From contig SPMW01000020.1 of assembly GCA_009827235.1 (NCBI GenBank), positions 1 through 28,316 of the forward strand: 28,316 bases of DNA, read 5' to 3'. The notes beneath the pieces were generated by a model. The model saw nothing but the letters and a program-made list of their open reading frames with translations. It made no database searches and was not told where the DNA came from. Every line of letters begins with the position of its first letter. Within the stretch, counting starts at the first letter, position 1. The position numbers and the translations under genes are program-made. Positions 16,045-24,921 of this stretch are shown piece by piece. Source of the DNA: Candidatus Campylobacter infans (GTDB lineage: Bacteria > Campylobacterota > Campylobacteria > Campylobacterales > Campylobacteraceae).

Positions 16045-16063
16045 TGCTTGAAAATTTCGCTCT

Positions 16064-16126
16064 CAAATTTTAAAATTCCACACCCAAATTTTAAATTTTC
16101 AAACACAAATTTTAAAATTTAATTTG
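16064..16126. repeat. 21-bp tandem repeat between bioA and ligA (three copies)
   Basis: CAAATTTTAAA recurs at 16064, 16085 and 16106 with an exact 21-base period; the second half of each unit is more diverged. The third copy contains the perfect palindrome AAATTTTAAAATTT (16107-16120). The array sits in the 108-base gap between two convergent genes. No stem-loop with a U tract was seen there. Confidence 0.7.
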
Positions 16127-16152
16127 CCCAACTTTCTAAAACCAGCCTAAAA

Positions 16153-18099
16153 TCATTCATTATTTTGTGCGATTAGGGCATTAAATTGAGCTTCGTTTAA
16201 AATTTCTACCCCAAGCTCTTTTGCTTTGTTTAGTTTAGAGCCAGCATTTTGCCCGCAAAGTAAAAAATCAGTATTAGATGAAATCGCGCTACTTACGCGC
16301 CCACCAAGTGCTTCGATGCGTTCTTTAAAGCTTTGGCGTGGCGCACTTAGTGTGCCAGTTAGGACAAAGGTTTTGTTAGATATTTGGCTGGTTTGCGGGG
16401 TTTGCGTTTGTATTTTGGGCGTGATAAAGCTTAAAAGTTCATCGATTTTTTCGCGATTTATGCGCATAAACTCCAAATAACTTTTTGCCATATTTTCGCC
16501 AAAACCATCTATGCTAATTAATTCATCATAGCTTGCGTTGCGCCAATTTTGCTTTTGGTGTTGGGCTATTTTTTTAGCAGCAACCTCGCCTATTAGCTCT
16601 ATGCCAAGCGATGCTATAAAACGCTCTAAACTAGGCGTTTTAGAAGCAGCGATGGCGTTTAAAAGATTAGTGATTTTTTTATCTTTAAAACCTTCTAAAT
16701 TTTCTAAATCGCTTTGTTTTAATCTATATAAATCGCTGATATTTTTAATTAGCCCAAGCTCGTAAAATAGCCTGATTGTCGCACTACTAAGCCCATCGAT
16801 ATTCATACATTTTTTGCTGGCAAAATAAATCATATTATTTAGCACGCGCGCCTTACAAGCAAGATTTTGGCATTTTAAAATAGCTCCATCATCAAAAAGC
16901 TTACTATCACATTGTGGGCAAAATTTTGGCTTAATAATTTCTTTTTGCTCTTTCCCTGGCCTTAAAACGCCTGTGATTTTAGGTATCACATCGCCGCTGC
17001 GGATAATACTAACCACATCGCCAATTTTCACACCAAGGCGACAAATTTCATCATAATTATGTAAGGTGGCATGCTGGACATTTGCCCCATCGATATTTAC
17101 GCTTTGGCAAATCGCTTTTGGCGTGAGCGCGCCTGTGCGACCTACTTGCCACACAACATCTAAAATAATGGTGCTTTTTTCAAGTGCTGGGAATTTATAA
17201 GCTACCATAAAGCGCGGGAATTTCACCGTGTAGCCAAATTTTTCTTCTTGGCTTACATCATTTAATCTTAGCACCATTCCGTCCATTAAAATACTAGCAT
17301 TCTGGCGGCGCCTTAAAAGCTCATTATACGCATTTTGCGCGTTTTCTAAGCCAACGCAAAGCACGCAAAACTCATCTTGTAAAAAGCCAAGCGAGTGAAT
17401 AAATTCCATTATTTGATTGTGTTTTGTAAATTTTAAATTATTCTCGCCCACGCCCCAAGGATAAAATTTCAGCCTTCTAGAGCGCGTAATAGCACTATCT
17501 AGCTGTCTTAGGCTGCCAGCAGCGGCATTTCGCGGGTTTGCTAGTGTTTGCTTGCCTTGTTTTGTTAATTCTTGGTTTATGGCGTTAAAATCGCTCTTTG
17601 TTATTAAAACCTCGCCTCTAATTTCGATGCGTTCTTTGTAGGGGATTGTTAATGGTATGCTAGTAATTGTGCGCGCATTTTGCGTTACATTTTCGCCGAT
17701 TTTGCCATCACCGCGCGTAATTGCGCTAAATAATTGTCCATTTTCATACAATAAATTCAAACTAGCCCCATCAAATTTTGGCTCTATATAAAGCTCTAAG
17801 TTTTGTTTATTGCCACGCTCTAACCATTCTTTTAGCTCGTTTTGATCAAAAATATCCTCCATAGACCAAAGCGCTTTGATATGAGCCATTTTTTCAAAGC
17901 CTTTTAAAATTTCAGCTCCCACGCGGCGACTTGGTGAATTGCTAGCTATTAAAAGTGGATTTTTTGCTTCGTAGTTTAAAATTTGGCGGTAAAGCTCGTC
18001 ATATTCGGCATCGCTGGCTATTGGTTTATCTAGGGTGTAGTAAGCGTGCGCCCATTCATTTAAAATTTTTATGGCGTTTTGGTATTGTTTTTCGTTCAT
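16153..18099 (-). CDS. ligA: NAD-dependent DNA ligase
   Basis: Seals nicks in DNA during replication and repair, using NAD+. The 648-residue protein has domain Ia (DAEYDEL near 30-36), the adenylation domain with catalytic Lys108 in EPKFDG (106-111), the OB fold, a four-Cys zinc finger (C394, C397, C410, C415), helix-hairpin-helix repeats (about 430-560) and a C-terminal BRCT domain (about 575-648). The N-terminus MNEKQYQNAI is normal. AAAGG lies upstream of the ATG. It has its own promoter and is convergent with bioA. Confidence 0.97.
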   Translation of the reverse strand: MNEKQYQNAIKILNEWAHAYYTLDKPIASDAEYDELYRQILNYEAKNPLLIASNSPSRRVGAEILKGFEKMAHIKALWSMEDIFDQNELKEWLERGNKQNLELYIEPKFDGASLNLLYENGQLFSAITRGDGKIGENVTQNARTITSIPLTIPYKERIEIRGEVLITKSDFNAINQELTKQGKQTLANPRNAAAGSLRQLDSAITRSRRLKFYPWGVGENNLKFTKHNQIMEFIHSLGFLQDEFCVLCVGLENAQNAYNELLRRRQNASILMDGMVLRLNDVSQEEKFGYTVKFPRFMVAYKFPALEKSTIILDVVWQVGRTGALTPKAICQSVNIDGANVQHATLHNYDEICRLGVKIGDVVSIIRSGDVIPKITGVLRPGKEQKEIIKPKFCPQCDSKLFDDGAILKCQNLACKARVLNNMIYFASKKCMNIDGLSSATIRLFYELGLIKNISDLYRLKQSDLENLEGFKDKKITNLLNAIAASKTPSLERFIASLGIELIGEVAAKKIAQHQKQNWRNASYDELISIDGFGENMAKSYLEFMRINREKIDELLSFITPKIQTQTPQTSQISNKTFVLTGTLSAPRQSFKERIEALGGRVSSAISSNTDFLLCGQNAGSKLNKAKELGVEILNEAQFNALIAQNNE

Positions 18100-18123
18100 T
18101 TTTTGCCTTTATTTAAGGGGCGA

Positions 18124-18129
18124 AATTTA
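18124..18129 (-). promoter_or_regulatory. -10 box of ligA
   Basis: Minus-strand GCTAAATT followed by TCGCCCC, 24 bases before the ligA ATG. It is weaker than TATAAT but has the same GCTA lead and G/C-rich discriminator as the rpmH, purL and hemH promoters. Confidence 0.5.
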
Positions 18130-18189
18130 GCAAAAATAGCTTTTATTGCAAATAAATTTTAAAATTTAACTTATTTTGAGTTTGAAATT

Positions 18190-18984
18190 TTAAATATGGG
18201 CGATAAAACCTCTTGTAAATCCTGCTAAATCCTTATAAAAACGCGCTTTAAATCCTGCGTTTTTTAGCGCAGTTTGCATGCTGGCTTTTTGGTCGTAGCC
18301 GATTTCACAGGCTAGATATTTACAGCGATTTTTGGCTTGTTTTATTAGATTAATTAAAATTTCATCACCTTTAATGCCACCAAAAAGCCCAAGGTGAGGT
18401 TCATTTAATACGCTAATACTAAGTGGATAATCCCTTGCTATGTAAGGCGGATTTGAGATGATTATATCGGCGTTTTGGTTAAAATTTTCTAATAAATCGC
18501 TTTGTAAAAAACTAATATTTTTAACGCCAAATTTTTTAGCATTTTCTTTGGCTGTTTGTAGGGCTTTGAGGCTAAGATCTGTGGCTAAAATGTCGGCATT
18601 TGGCAAGCTTAAAGCCAGGCTAATAGCGATTATTCCGCTACCTGTGCCTATATCAATAATATTTTTAAAATTTTGTCTTTTGATGATTTTTAGGCATTTT
18701 TGCACTAAAATTTCAGTTTCAATGCGCGGGATTAAAACGCTAGAATTTACCATAAACTCGCGCCCTAAAAACTCGCATACCCCACTAATATACTCAAAAG
18801 GCTCCCCAAGGCTTAAACGCTCGCAAAGCTTTAAATATTCATCTTTTTGCTCGTTGCTAAGTTCATCGTTTAGCCTTAAAAATAGCTTTTCAAAGCTAAT
18901 ATTTAAAGCAAAGCGCATAAGATCGCGGCGTTGTTTTGGGCTAAGTTGCGTGCTAAAAAGCCTTAGAGCATCAGCTATTTTCAA
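18190..18984 (-). CDS. prmC: Release factor glutamine methyltransferase
   Basis: Methylates the Gln of the GGQ motif in release factors RF1 and RF2. The 264-residue protein has the helical N-terminal domain, the PRIETE motif (86-91), SAM-binding DIGTGSG (111-117) and the catalytic NPPY (178-181). The start is TTG at 18984, inside the end of the M48 protease gene (14-base overlap), with AAAGGA nine bases upstream. MKIADALRLF matches a normal PrmC N-terminus, so a later start is not needed. Confidence 0.94.
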   Translation of the reverse strand: MKIADALRLFSTQLSPKQRRDLMRFALNISFEKLFLRLNDELSNEQKDEYLKLCERLSLGEPFEYISGVCEFLGREFMVNSSVLIPRIETEILVQKCLKIIKRQNFKNIIDIGTGSGIIAISLALSLPNADILATDLSLKALQTAKENAKKFGVKNISFLQSDLLENFNQNADIIISNPPYIARDYPLSISVLNEPHLGLFGGIKGDEILINLIKQAKNRCKYLACEIGYDQKASMQTALKNAGFKARFYKDLAGFTRGFIAHI

Positions 18985-20176
18985 GTTGGCTAATCCTTTG
19001 GGCTAGGGTAGGGTGTGAGTCATAAATAAAGCTATAAATTTTATGAGAAAGCGGAAAGGCTTTATTTTGGCTAGCTAGTTTTTTTAGGGCTAGGATCATA
19101 TCGTTTTTGTTGGTTAATTTTGCGGCAAACTCATCTGCTCCAAATTCGTGTGAGCGCGAAAATGCCGACATTAAAGGGGTAAATACCGCATTTAAAATCG
19201 CCCCATAAAGCATACAAAATATAATAAGCGAATAAGCACTCTCATCTAAGCCGATAGCCCCATAAACGCTAGCATTTAACGAGCCTGCGATAATAAAAAA
19301 TATAAACATCACCACAGCCATCATAATGATATTTTTTATCATATCTTTATGCTTGAAATGCCCTAATTCATGTGAAAGCACGGCTAAAATTTCAGCTTGG
19401 CTTAATTTTTCAATCAGCGTATCAAAAAGCACCACTCTTTTTGTGCTACCAAGTCCTCCAAAATACGCATTTAAGCGGTTATCGCGTTTGCTTGCATCCA
19501 TTACAAATACCCCGCTACTTTTAAAGCCACATTTATCAAGCAATGATGAAATAGCCACGCCTAGGCTTTCATCATTAAGAGGGGTCATTTTATTAAAAAT
19601 CGGTGCGATTAAGGTTGGATAAATTAGATTTATCAATAAAACCACGCAAAATGCAATCACATAAGCATAAACCCACCAAAAACGCCCCAAATAATCATAA
19701 CAAAGGCTAAACGCCCACACGCCAAGTCCTGCAAATACGCACAAAAGCGCAAGTTCTTTGAGTGTATCGCTGATAAAAAGTTTTGGCGTTAAATTGCTAA
19801 ATCCTAGCTTTTTATCTAGCACAAAACTTTCATAAATAGCAAAAGGCAAGCTTAAAATTGTGCTAATTAATAAAAAGCTAAGCACCAAAATTACGCCATT
19901 TAAGCGCGCATTTTGGCTAAGAGTGTTGATAAGCTCACTCAAAAATGCCAAGCCAAAACAAGACCAAATAAAAAGCATAATTAAATTAAAAATTTCAACA
20001 AACATAGAAAATTTTAATTTCACAAGCCTAGTAAGACCGGCTTTTTCATAACCAGCACTATCTAAGACCACAGCTTGCTCTTTCATGGCTTTTTTTACAA
20101 AATTATATTCTAGCAAGCTAAGGCCTAGCTCATAAATACTAACGATGCTATAAAGCGCAAGTAAAATATATAGCAT
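18971..20176 (-). CDS. M48 family membrane metalloprotease (Ste24/CAAX protease 1-like)
   Basis: A zinc endopeptidase of the inner membrane. The 401-residue protein has several membrane helices (near 1-20, 60-80, 95-115, 145-160, 170-190, 285-305 and 315-335). The N-terminal M48 domain resembles Ste24. The active site is HELGH (269-273), with the third ligand Glu344 in SRSHEFGADEF. The upstream loop RDNRLNAYFGG is typical. Bacteria lack most prenylated CAAX proteins, so the likely role is membrane-protein quality control; that is inference. It lies six bases after the NSS transporter gene and overlaps prmC. Confidence 0.92.
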   Translation of the reverse strand: MLYILLALYSIVSIYELGLSLLEYNFVKKAMKEQAVVLDSAGYEKAGLTRLVKLKFSMFVEIFNLIMLFIWSCFGLAFLSELINTLSQNARLNGVILVLSFLLISTILSLPFAIYESFVLDKKLGFSNLTPKLFISDTLKELALLCVFAGLGVWAFSLCYDYLGRFWWVYAYVIAFCVVLLINLIYPTLIAPIFNKMTPLNDESLGVAISSLLDKCGFKSSGVFVMDASKRDNRLNAYFGGLGSTKRVVLFDTLIEKLSQAEILAVLSHELGHFKHKDMIKNIIMMAVVMFIFFIIAGSLNASVYGAIGLDESAYSLIIFCMLYGAILNAVFTPLMSAFSRSHEFGADEFAAKLTNKNDMILALKKLASQNKAFPLSHKIYSFIYDSHPTLAQRISQLENS

Positions 20177-20182
20177 AATTGC

Positions 20183-21565
20183 CTACTTTATAAAATTATC
20201 ATAAAAACTACTGATAAATACGATTAAAACGATAAAAGGAATAATGTATTTAACATAAAAAAACCAAATATCTACTAATTTAGCATATTTTTGGCTACCT
20301 CTTAAAATTTCAGCCTTAGCCTCGTCTTTTAGCACCCAGCCGACAAATATCGCACAAAGCAATGAAGTAAGCACAAAGAAAATATTAGCCGAAATCGCAT
20401 CATAAGCATCAAAAATATTTTTACCAAAAATGTTAATATCAGCTAGTATATTTGTGGCTAATAAACTAGGAATATTGCCTAGGATAAAAATCCCGCCAAG
20501 CACGATTAGAATGCAATTTTTACGGCTTAGCGTGCTTTTTTCTTCAAGCACTGTAATAATTGCTTCATAAATAGGCAAAGATGTAGTAAGCGCAGCTATC
20601 ATCAATAAGCTAAAAAATGCCACCGCTACAAAATCACCAGCAAACATATGCGAAAAGACTATCGGCAAGCTCTTAAATACCAAGCTAGGCCCTGAGTTTG
20701 GCTCTATACCAAAGGTAAAAAGCGATGGGAAGATCATAAATCCAGCAAGCACGGCTATTGCGGTATTTAAAATGCCTGTGATTATGGAGGTTTGAACTAG
20801 GCTTTCATCTTTTTTAACAAAGCTTGAAAGCGTGATTATAGTAGCAAAACCAAGCGAAAGAGCAAAGAAAACCTGCCCCAAAACATCTATAAAAAGTTTT
20901 GTGTTAATCTTAGAAAAATCTGGCTTTAAATAATAAATAGTCCCTTCTAGCGCGCCATCTAAGCTTAAATTGCGCCCAACCATTCCAAGCATTAGCAAAA
21001 ACAAAAGTGGCATTAAGTATTTTGCTGCGCGCTCTATGCCCTTAACCGCGCCGTTAATTAAAATAATATAATTTATAACCACAAAAATAAAGGTAAAAAT
21101 GCCAATTTCAAGCGGTGAATTGTTTATGTTTTTTTCATAAAAACTGCTCGTTTGCTCAGCGCTTAAAATGCCCTGGCCAATTTTTAAATCACCAAGCAAA
21201 ATGCTATAAATATAATCAAGCACCCAGCCGCCAATTACCATATAATAAGCCATAATGCCAAAAGCACCCACAAGGCCGCCATATCCTACAATGCGCCAAT
21301 ATTTGCTAATTTCGCGCCCATTTACTTTGCCGCCAAAAGCATCAACAGCATTTACTTGCATTCTTCGCCCGATGGCATTTTCTACAAGCAACATCGGTAT
21401 GCCAATTAGTATCATCGCTACAATAAAAACTAGCACATACGCGCCGCCGCCGTTTTGCCCTACTAAATAAGGAAAACGCCAAGTAGCTCCAAAGCCAACA
21501 GTCGCGCCAGCTACTGCTAGCACATAAGTAAAGCGCGAACTCCAAAATGGTCTGTGTTGTTGCAT
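20183..21565 (-). CDS. Neurotransmitter:sodium symporter (NSS/LeuT) family transporter
   Basis: Predicted amino-acid or amine uptake protein with a LeuT fold and about 11-12 membrane helices in 460 residues. TM1 reads AVAGATVGFGATWRFPYLVG, with the unwound GATVG, and an NGGGAY turn follows. TM6 reads FFALSLGFATIIT (233-245), TM7 has GILN (Asn267) and TM8 LTTSLP (326-331). Compared with LeuT from memory, the Na2-site hydroxyls are kept (Thr327, Thr328), but two Na1 ligands are Ala (Ala27, Ala235). The substrate cannot be read from the sequence. AAAGGA precedes the ATG. It is followed by the M48 protease gene after six bases. Confidence 0.93.
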   Translation of the reverse strand: MQQHRPFWSSRFTYVLAVAGATVGFGATWRFPYLVGQNGGGAYVLVFIVAMILIGIPMLLVENAIGRRMQVNAVDAFGGKVNGREISKYWRIVGYGGLVGAFGIMAYYMVIGGWVLDYIYSILLGDLKIGQGILSAEQTSSFYEKNINNSPLEIGIFTFIFVVINYIILINGAVKGIERAAKYLMPLLFLLMLGMVGRNLSLDGALEGTIYYLKPDFSKINTKLFIDVLGQVFFALSLGFATIITLSSFVKKDESLVQTSIITGILNTAIAVLAGFMIFPSLFTFGIEPNSGPSLVFKSLPIVFSHMFAGDFVAVAFFSLLMIAALTTSLPIYEAIITVLEEKSTLSRKNCILIVLGGIFILGNIPSLLATNILADINIFGKNIFDAYDAISANIFFVLTSLLCAIFVGWVLKDEAKAEILRGSQKYAKLVDIWFFYVKYIIPFIVLIVFISSFYDNFIK

Positions 21566-21651
21566 TCTTATCCTTTTTGCGTGTAAATATTTAAAATTTC
21601 TAGCTTTTTGGGGCGGGTGTTAAAATTTAAGCATTAAAATTTGTTTAAATT

Positions 21652-21924
21652 TTAAAAAATAAATCCTCGATCCTCGCCTTGGCACATTTTATCAAAGGCT
21701 GCTTTTACATAAGCATTGCGCTTTTTGCATGCTAAAAGCTGCGAGCAGGGCAAGCAAGAGTTTAGATTATGCTCTGCTTGGCATTGTTTTAGTTCTTTGG
21801 TTTTATTTTCTAAATCAAGGCTAAAATATTTTGCTTTTTCATCTATGGCACTTTCTGGCTCATTTATATTTAAAGAGCTATTTTGATTTGCTTTAAAATT
21901 TTCATTAGAGTTTAGCGTAGGCAT
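21652..21924 (-). CDS. Small Cys-rich protein of unknown function, overlapping fbp
   Basis: A 90-residue soluble protein. The first half is low-complexity, Asn/Ser/Glu-rich. The second half is ordered and contains five Cys: C48, C57, C60, C66 and C81, with a CxxC (SCLPC) and a basic helix ([17 protein letters not shown]). It ends GEDRGFIF. This spacing suggests a metal site or disulfide but matches no family I can name. The ATG lies 13 bases inside the end of fbp, and AAGG precedes it, so it is probably co-translated with fbp. I recall a similar small gene after fbp in other Campylobacter genomes. Confidence 0.8.
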   Translation of the reverse strand: MPTLNSNENFKANQNSSLNINEPESAIDEKAKYFSLDLENKTKELKQCQAEHNLNSCLPCSQLLACKKRNAYVKAAFDKMCQGEDRGFIF

Positions 21925-22751
21925 TGTTTTACCTTATTGATTTCGTATTTTGAGCCAAAATAACAAGGGCTAGTTTGGTGCGGGGTTTTTAGGTCTAAAT
22001 CAAATAAACTATCATTTGAGCCATCGCTAGTTGCGCCATTTGCGTGCTCAAAAATCCACGCAAAAGGTAAAATTTCAAATGCCAATCTAAGCTTGCCATT
22101 TGGCGCATCAGCACTGCGTGGATAGCTAAAAAGCCCGCCACCTTTTAATAAAATTTGATGTAAATCACTAACCATCGCACCACTATATCTTAGGCGGTAA
22201 CCTTCATCAAATAGCGATTTTATAAGCATAGCGTGCTTTTGCTCCCAAGCTTTTTGCGTGCCACCTGTGGCATTTAGCTTGCCTTTTTCGTTTAATTTTA
22301 ATTCGCGCACAAGGCTAAATTTTTCTTTTTTATTTAATCTAAATAATAAGGCTTTTTTCTTACACAAAACTAATTCAGTGCGCGGTCCATAGATGATATA
22401 TGCGCTAGCGATCAAATTTTGCGGGCATAATTCGTTTTTATAAATGCCAAAAATCGAGCCTACGGCAAAATTAACATCTACAAGCGAACTACCATCAAGT
22501 GGATCGTAAGCGATGATGTATTTGCCGCTATTTTCTAGTTGTAGGGCGTTTTGTTTTTCTTCGCTGATTAGGGCTTTTATGCATTTTAGTTTTGAGAGTT
22601 TTTTTGTGATTATTTCATCGCTTAAAATATCTAATTTTAACTGGGTATCGCCTGTGGCGTTTGTGCTGTTTGAGTAGCTAAAATCAGCGTATTTTAGGGC
22701 ATCGCTTATGCTGATTGCGATTTTTTTGAAGCTTTTAAAAATTTTTTTCAT
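21912..22751 (-). CDS. fbp: Fructose-1,6-bisphosphatase, class I
   Basis: Removes the C1 phosphate of fructose 1,6-bisphosphate in gluconeogenesis, central for organisms that do not grow on sugars. The 279-residue protein has metal-binding SEE (63-65) and DPLDGSS (83-89), then [18 protein letters not shown] and the substrate region of the C-terminal half ([26 protein letters not shown], in part). It is shorter than the common 330-residue form but keeps the core. AAAGG precedes the ATG. Its last 13 bases overlap the small Cys-rich gene. Confidence 0.94.
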   Translation of the reverse strand: MKKIFKSFKKIAISISDALKYADFSYSNSTNATGDTQLKLDILSDEIITKKLSKLKCIKALISEEKQNALQLENSGKYIIAYDPLDGSSLVDVNFAVGSIFGIYKNELCPQNLIASAYIIYGPRTELVLCKKKALLFRLNKKEKFSLVRELKLNEKGKLNATGGTQKAWEQKHAMLIKSLFDEGYRLRYSGAMVSDLHQILLKGGGLFSYPRSADAPNGKLRLAFEILPFAWIFEHANGATSDGSNDSLFDLDLKTPHQTSPCYFGSKYEINKVKQCLR

Positions 22752-22775
22752 TATTTGCCTTTAAAAAGTTTTTGG

Positions 22776-22781
22776 ATTTTA
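22776..22781 (-). promoter_or_regulatory. Possible -10 box of fbp
   Basis: Minus-strand GCTAAAAT, 24 bases before the fbp ATG. The discriminator is CCAAAAA, without the G/C block seen at several other promoters. The rest of the 148-base gap to the helicase gene is A/T-rich with no clear structure. Confidence 0.4.
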
Positions 22782-22899
22782 GCTAAAAAAATTTAAAAAA
22801 GTTAAGTTTTTAAGTAAATTCTTTAAAATTTTAAATAGAAAGATTTTTATTTTAGGCTGTTTTGAAATTTTAATTAAAGCTTAAAGACGCTTTTAAAAT

Positions 22900-24921
22900 T
22901 TATTCAATCACAAAGCCAGCTTCTTGAATAAATTGGCTTGCTTCAAAGCTAGTTTTGCCGTTTTTATCGTATTTTGCGTAGCTTAAATAAAGCTCATCTT
23001 TTGCTCTTGTAACTGCTACATAAAAAAGCCTGCGCTCTTCTTCTAAACTCCCGCCTTGTGCCATTAAACGCAAGTTTGGAAAGCGCGTATTTGCTAAATC
23101 AATCACAAAAACTTGCCCAAATTCCAAGCCCTTGCTTGAATGCACGCTTAATAAATTCACCCCATTGCCACTATTTAACTCACTCTTGCCAAGCACTAAA
23201 AAATTATAAAAACTAGCAAGCTCTTTATAAGTGTTGCTAATAAGAGCTAGGCTTTTAGCCCTTGTGATGATGTTTTCATAAGCTTTTTGTTTGGCTTCTT
23301 CATTTAGGGTGAAGTTTTTTCGCAGGGCTTTTTTATGGGCTAAAAATTGTGCGATATTAGCATAAATGCGTGAATTGATGGCTGTGTTTATGGCGTTTTG
23401 CGTGTTTGTTGTGTTTTTGAGGCTGGCTAAAAGGCAGTAGAGATCATTTAAAAAATTAGCCCCGTTTTGGTTTAGGTAATTTAAAATTTGATGACCTTTA
23501 AAATTTGCGTTAAATGCGCTTTCATCGATATTTGTAGCATTTTGATAATCTAGCATATCATCAAAAAGCCCAAGTTCGTAATTTTTGCGCCTTTTATGCG
23601 TTAAGCTTGCGTTTTGATTCGGGCATAAAAGCCCTAAGCGCATATCTCCATCGCCAAGCTGGCTAAGCAAATCAAAAATTTGTTTAGCCTTAGCTTCGCC
23701 TACGCCTTTGGCGTAGCCAAAAATCTCTATAAAGCTCATTATATCGCGCCCATTTAGGCTTAAAGCAAGCAAGCAAATAAGAGCTTTGATTTCTAAGCTA
23801 TCAAAAAAACTACCGCTACCACGGCGTTTTGAGCTTATACCTAATTCTTTTAGAGCTATTTCTATGCCATCAGCACTTGAATTATTGCGAAAAATTACGG
23901 CTATATCGCTTTTATCGTATTTTGAATCTTTTATTATTTGAGCTATGCCTTTGTATTGTGAGATTAGCTCGTTATAAACTAAAAGCTGAGGGGATTTAAA
24001 CTCGCCAATTCTGCTTACTTTAAGCTCTTTTTCATAAAGGCGTGGATTTATGGATATCACGCGGTTTGCTAGCTTTAAAATTTTAGCACTACTTCTGTAA
24101 TTTGTATTTAGGGTATAAATTTTAGCATCTTTATATCTATGCTTAAAAGAGCCGATTATTTCGATATTTGCGCCATTAAAGGCATAAATGCTTTGATCAA
24201 AATCGCCCACGCAAAAAAGGCTTTTTGAATTAAAAGCATCAATTAGCGAACTTTGTAAGGAATTTGTATCTTGGTATTCATCTACTAAAATTTCATCAAA
24301 ACTTGGCGCATTTTCGTTTTTAAGCTCTGTGCGCATTTTGAGCAATAAATCATTAAAATCCACATAGCCAAAACGCGCCTTTTCGCTTTCAAACTCACGC
24401 AAAATATCCTCATAAATATCAGCAAATACTGCTTGGTCTTGGTTTTTTTGGCTAAACCATTCTTTAAAGCTAATATCAAGCGCGCTATTTGTAAAAAGCG
24501 AAAAAATATCATACAAATATGCCCCGCCATAAGCACTAAGCTCGCTTAAATGATGAAACTGCCTAGCATTTACTAGGCTTTTTAGCAAGGTTTTTAGTTC
24601 GCTGGGTTGTTTTAAGATTATGTTTTTATTCATAGATTTAAGCAATTTATAAGAAATGGCGTGAAAGGTGCCAGCAAGCACTTTATTTGTAATGCTTTTG
24701 GGAAATTTTTTATTAAGTCGCTCCATCATCTCAGTAGCGGCTTTATTTGTAAAGGTTAAAAGCAAAATGCGCTCAGGCTTTATGCCAGAGTTTAGCAAAT
24801 ATCCTATGCGCGCTACTATGGTGCTAGTTTTGCCAGTGCCTGCTGATGCGATTATTAGATTATGCCCAGCACTAGCACTAGCTGCTGCTAATTGCTCTTG
24901 GTTAAGATTACTTAGAGGCAT
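22900..24921 (-). CDS. UvrD/Rep/PcrA-type superfamily 1 DNA helicase
   Basis: A 3'-5' DNA helicase of the UvrD family, probably for repair or clearing replication forks. The 673-residue protein has the Q motif LNQEQ (6-10), Walker A AGTGKT (27-32), motif Ia TFTNKAA, motif II DEYQDTN (214-220), motif III FCVGDFDQSIY, motif IV NYRSS, motif V VHSSKGLEF and motif VI VAVTRAKDELYLSYA. Whether it is the UvrD, Rep or PcrA orthologue cannot be told by eye, so no symbol is given. The ATG lies 14 bases inside the end of hemH and has only a weak ribosome site, suggesting coupled translation. Confidence 0.94.
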   Translation of the reverse strand: MPLSNLNQEQLAAASASAGHNLIIASAGTGKTSTIVARIGYLLNSGIKPERILLLTFTNKAATEMMERLNKKFPKSITNKVLAGTFHAISYKLLKSMNKNIILKQPSELKTLLKSLVNARQFHHLSELSAYGGAYLYDIFSLFTNSALDISFKEWFSQKNQDQAVFADIYEDILREFESEKARFGYVDFNDLLLKMRTELKNENAPSFDEILVDEYQDTNSLQSSLIDAFNSKSLFCVGDFDQSIYAFNGANIEIIGSFKHRYKDAKIYTLNTNYRSSAKILKLANRVISINPRLYEKELKVSRIGEFKSPQLLVYNELISQYKGIAQIIKDSKYDKSDIAVIFRNNSSADGIEIALKELGISSKRRGSGSFFDSLEIKALICLLALSLNGRDIMSFIEIFGYAKGVGEAKAKQIFDLLSQLGDGDMRLGLLCPNQNASLTHKRRKNYELGLFDDMLDYQNATNIDESAFNANFKGHQILNYLNQNGANFLNDLYCLLASLKNTTNTQNAINTAINSRIYANIAQFLAHKKALRKNFTLNEEAKQKAYENIITRAKSLALISNTYKELASFYNFLVLGKSELNSGNGVNLLSVHSSKGLEFGQVFVIDLANTRFPNLRLMAQGGSLEEERRLFYVAVTRAKDELYLSYAKYDKNGKTSFEASQFIQEAGFVIE

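Noticed and set aside
21604..21630. Possible -10 plus G/C discriminator before the NSS transporter gene
   Set aside because: The minus strand has CACCCGCCCC after an A/T stretch, like the other promoters, but no acceptable -10 hexamer could be chosen.
22860..22899. Possible terminator after the helicase gene
   Set aside because: AAAGC/GCTTT gives only a 5-bp stem with no U tract; not enough to call.
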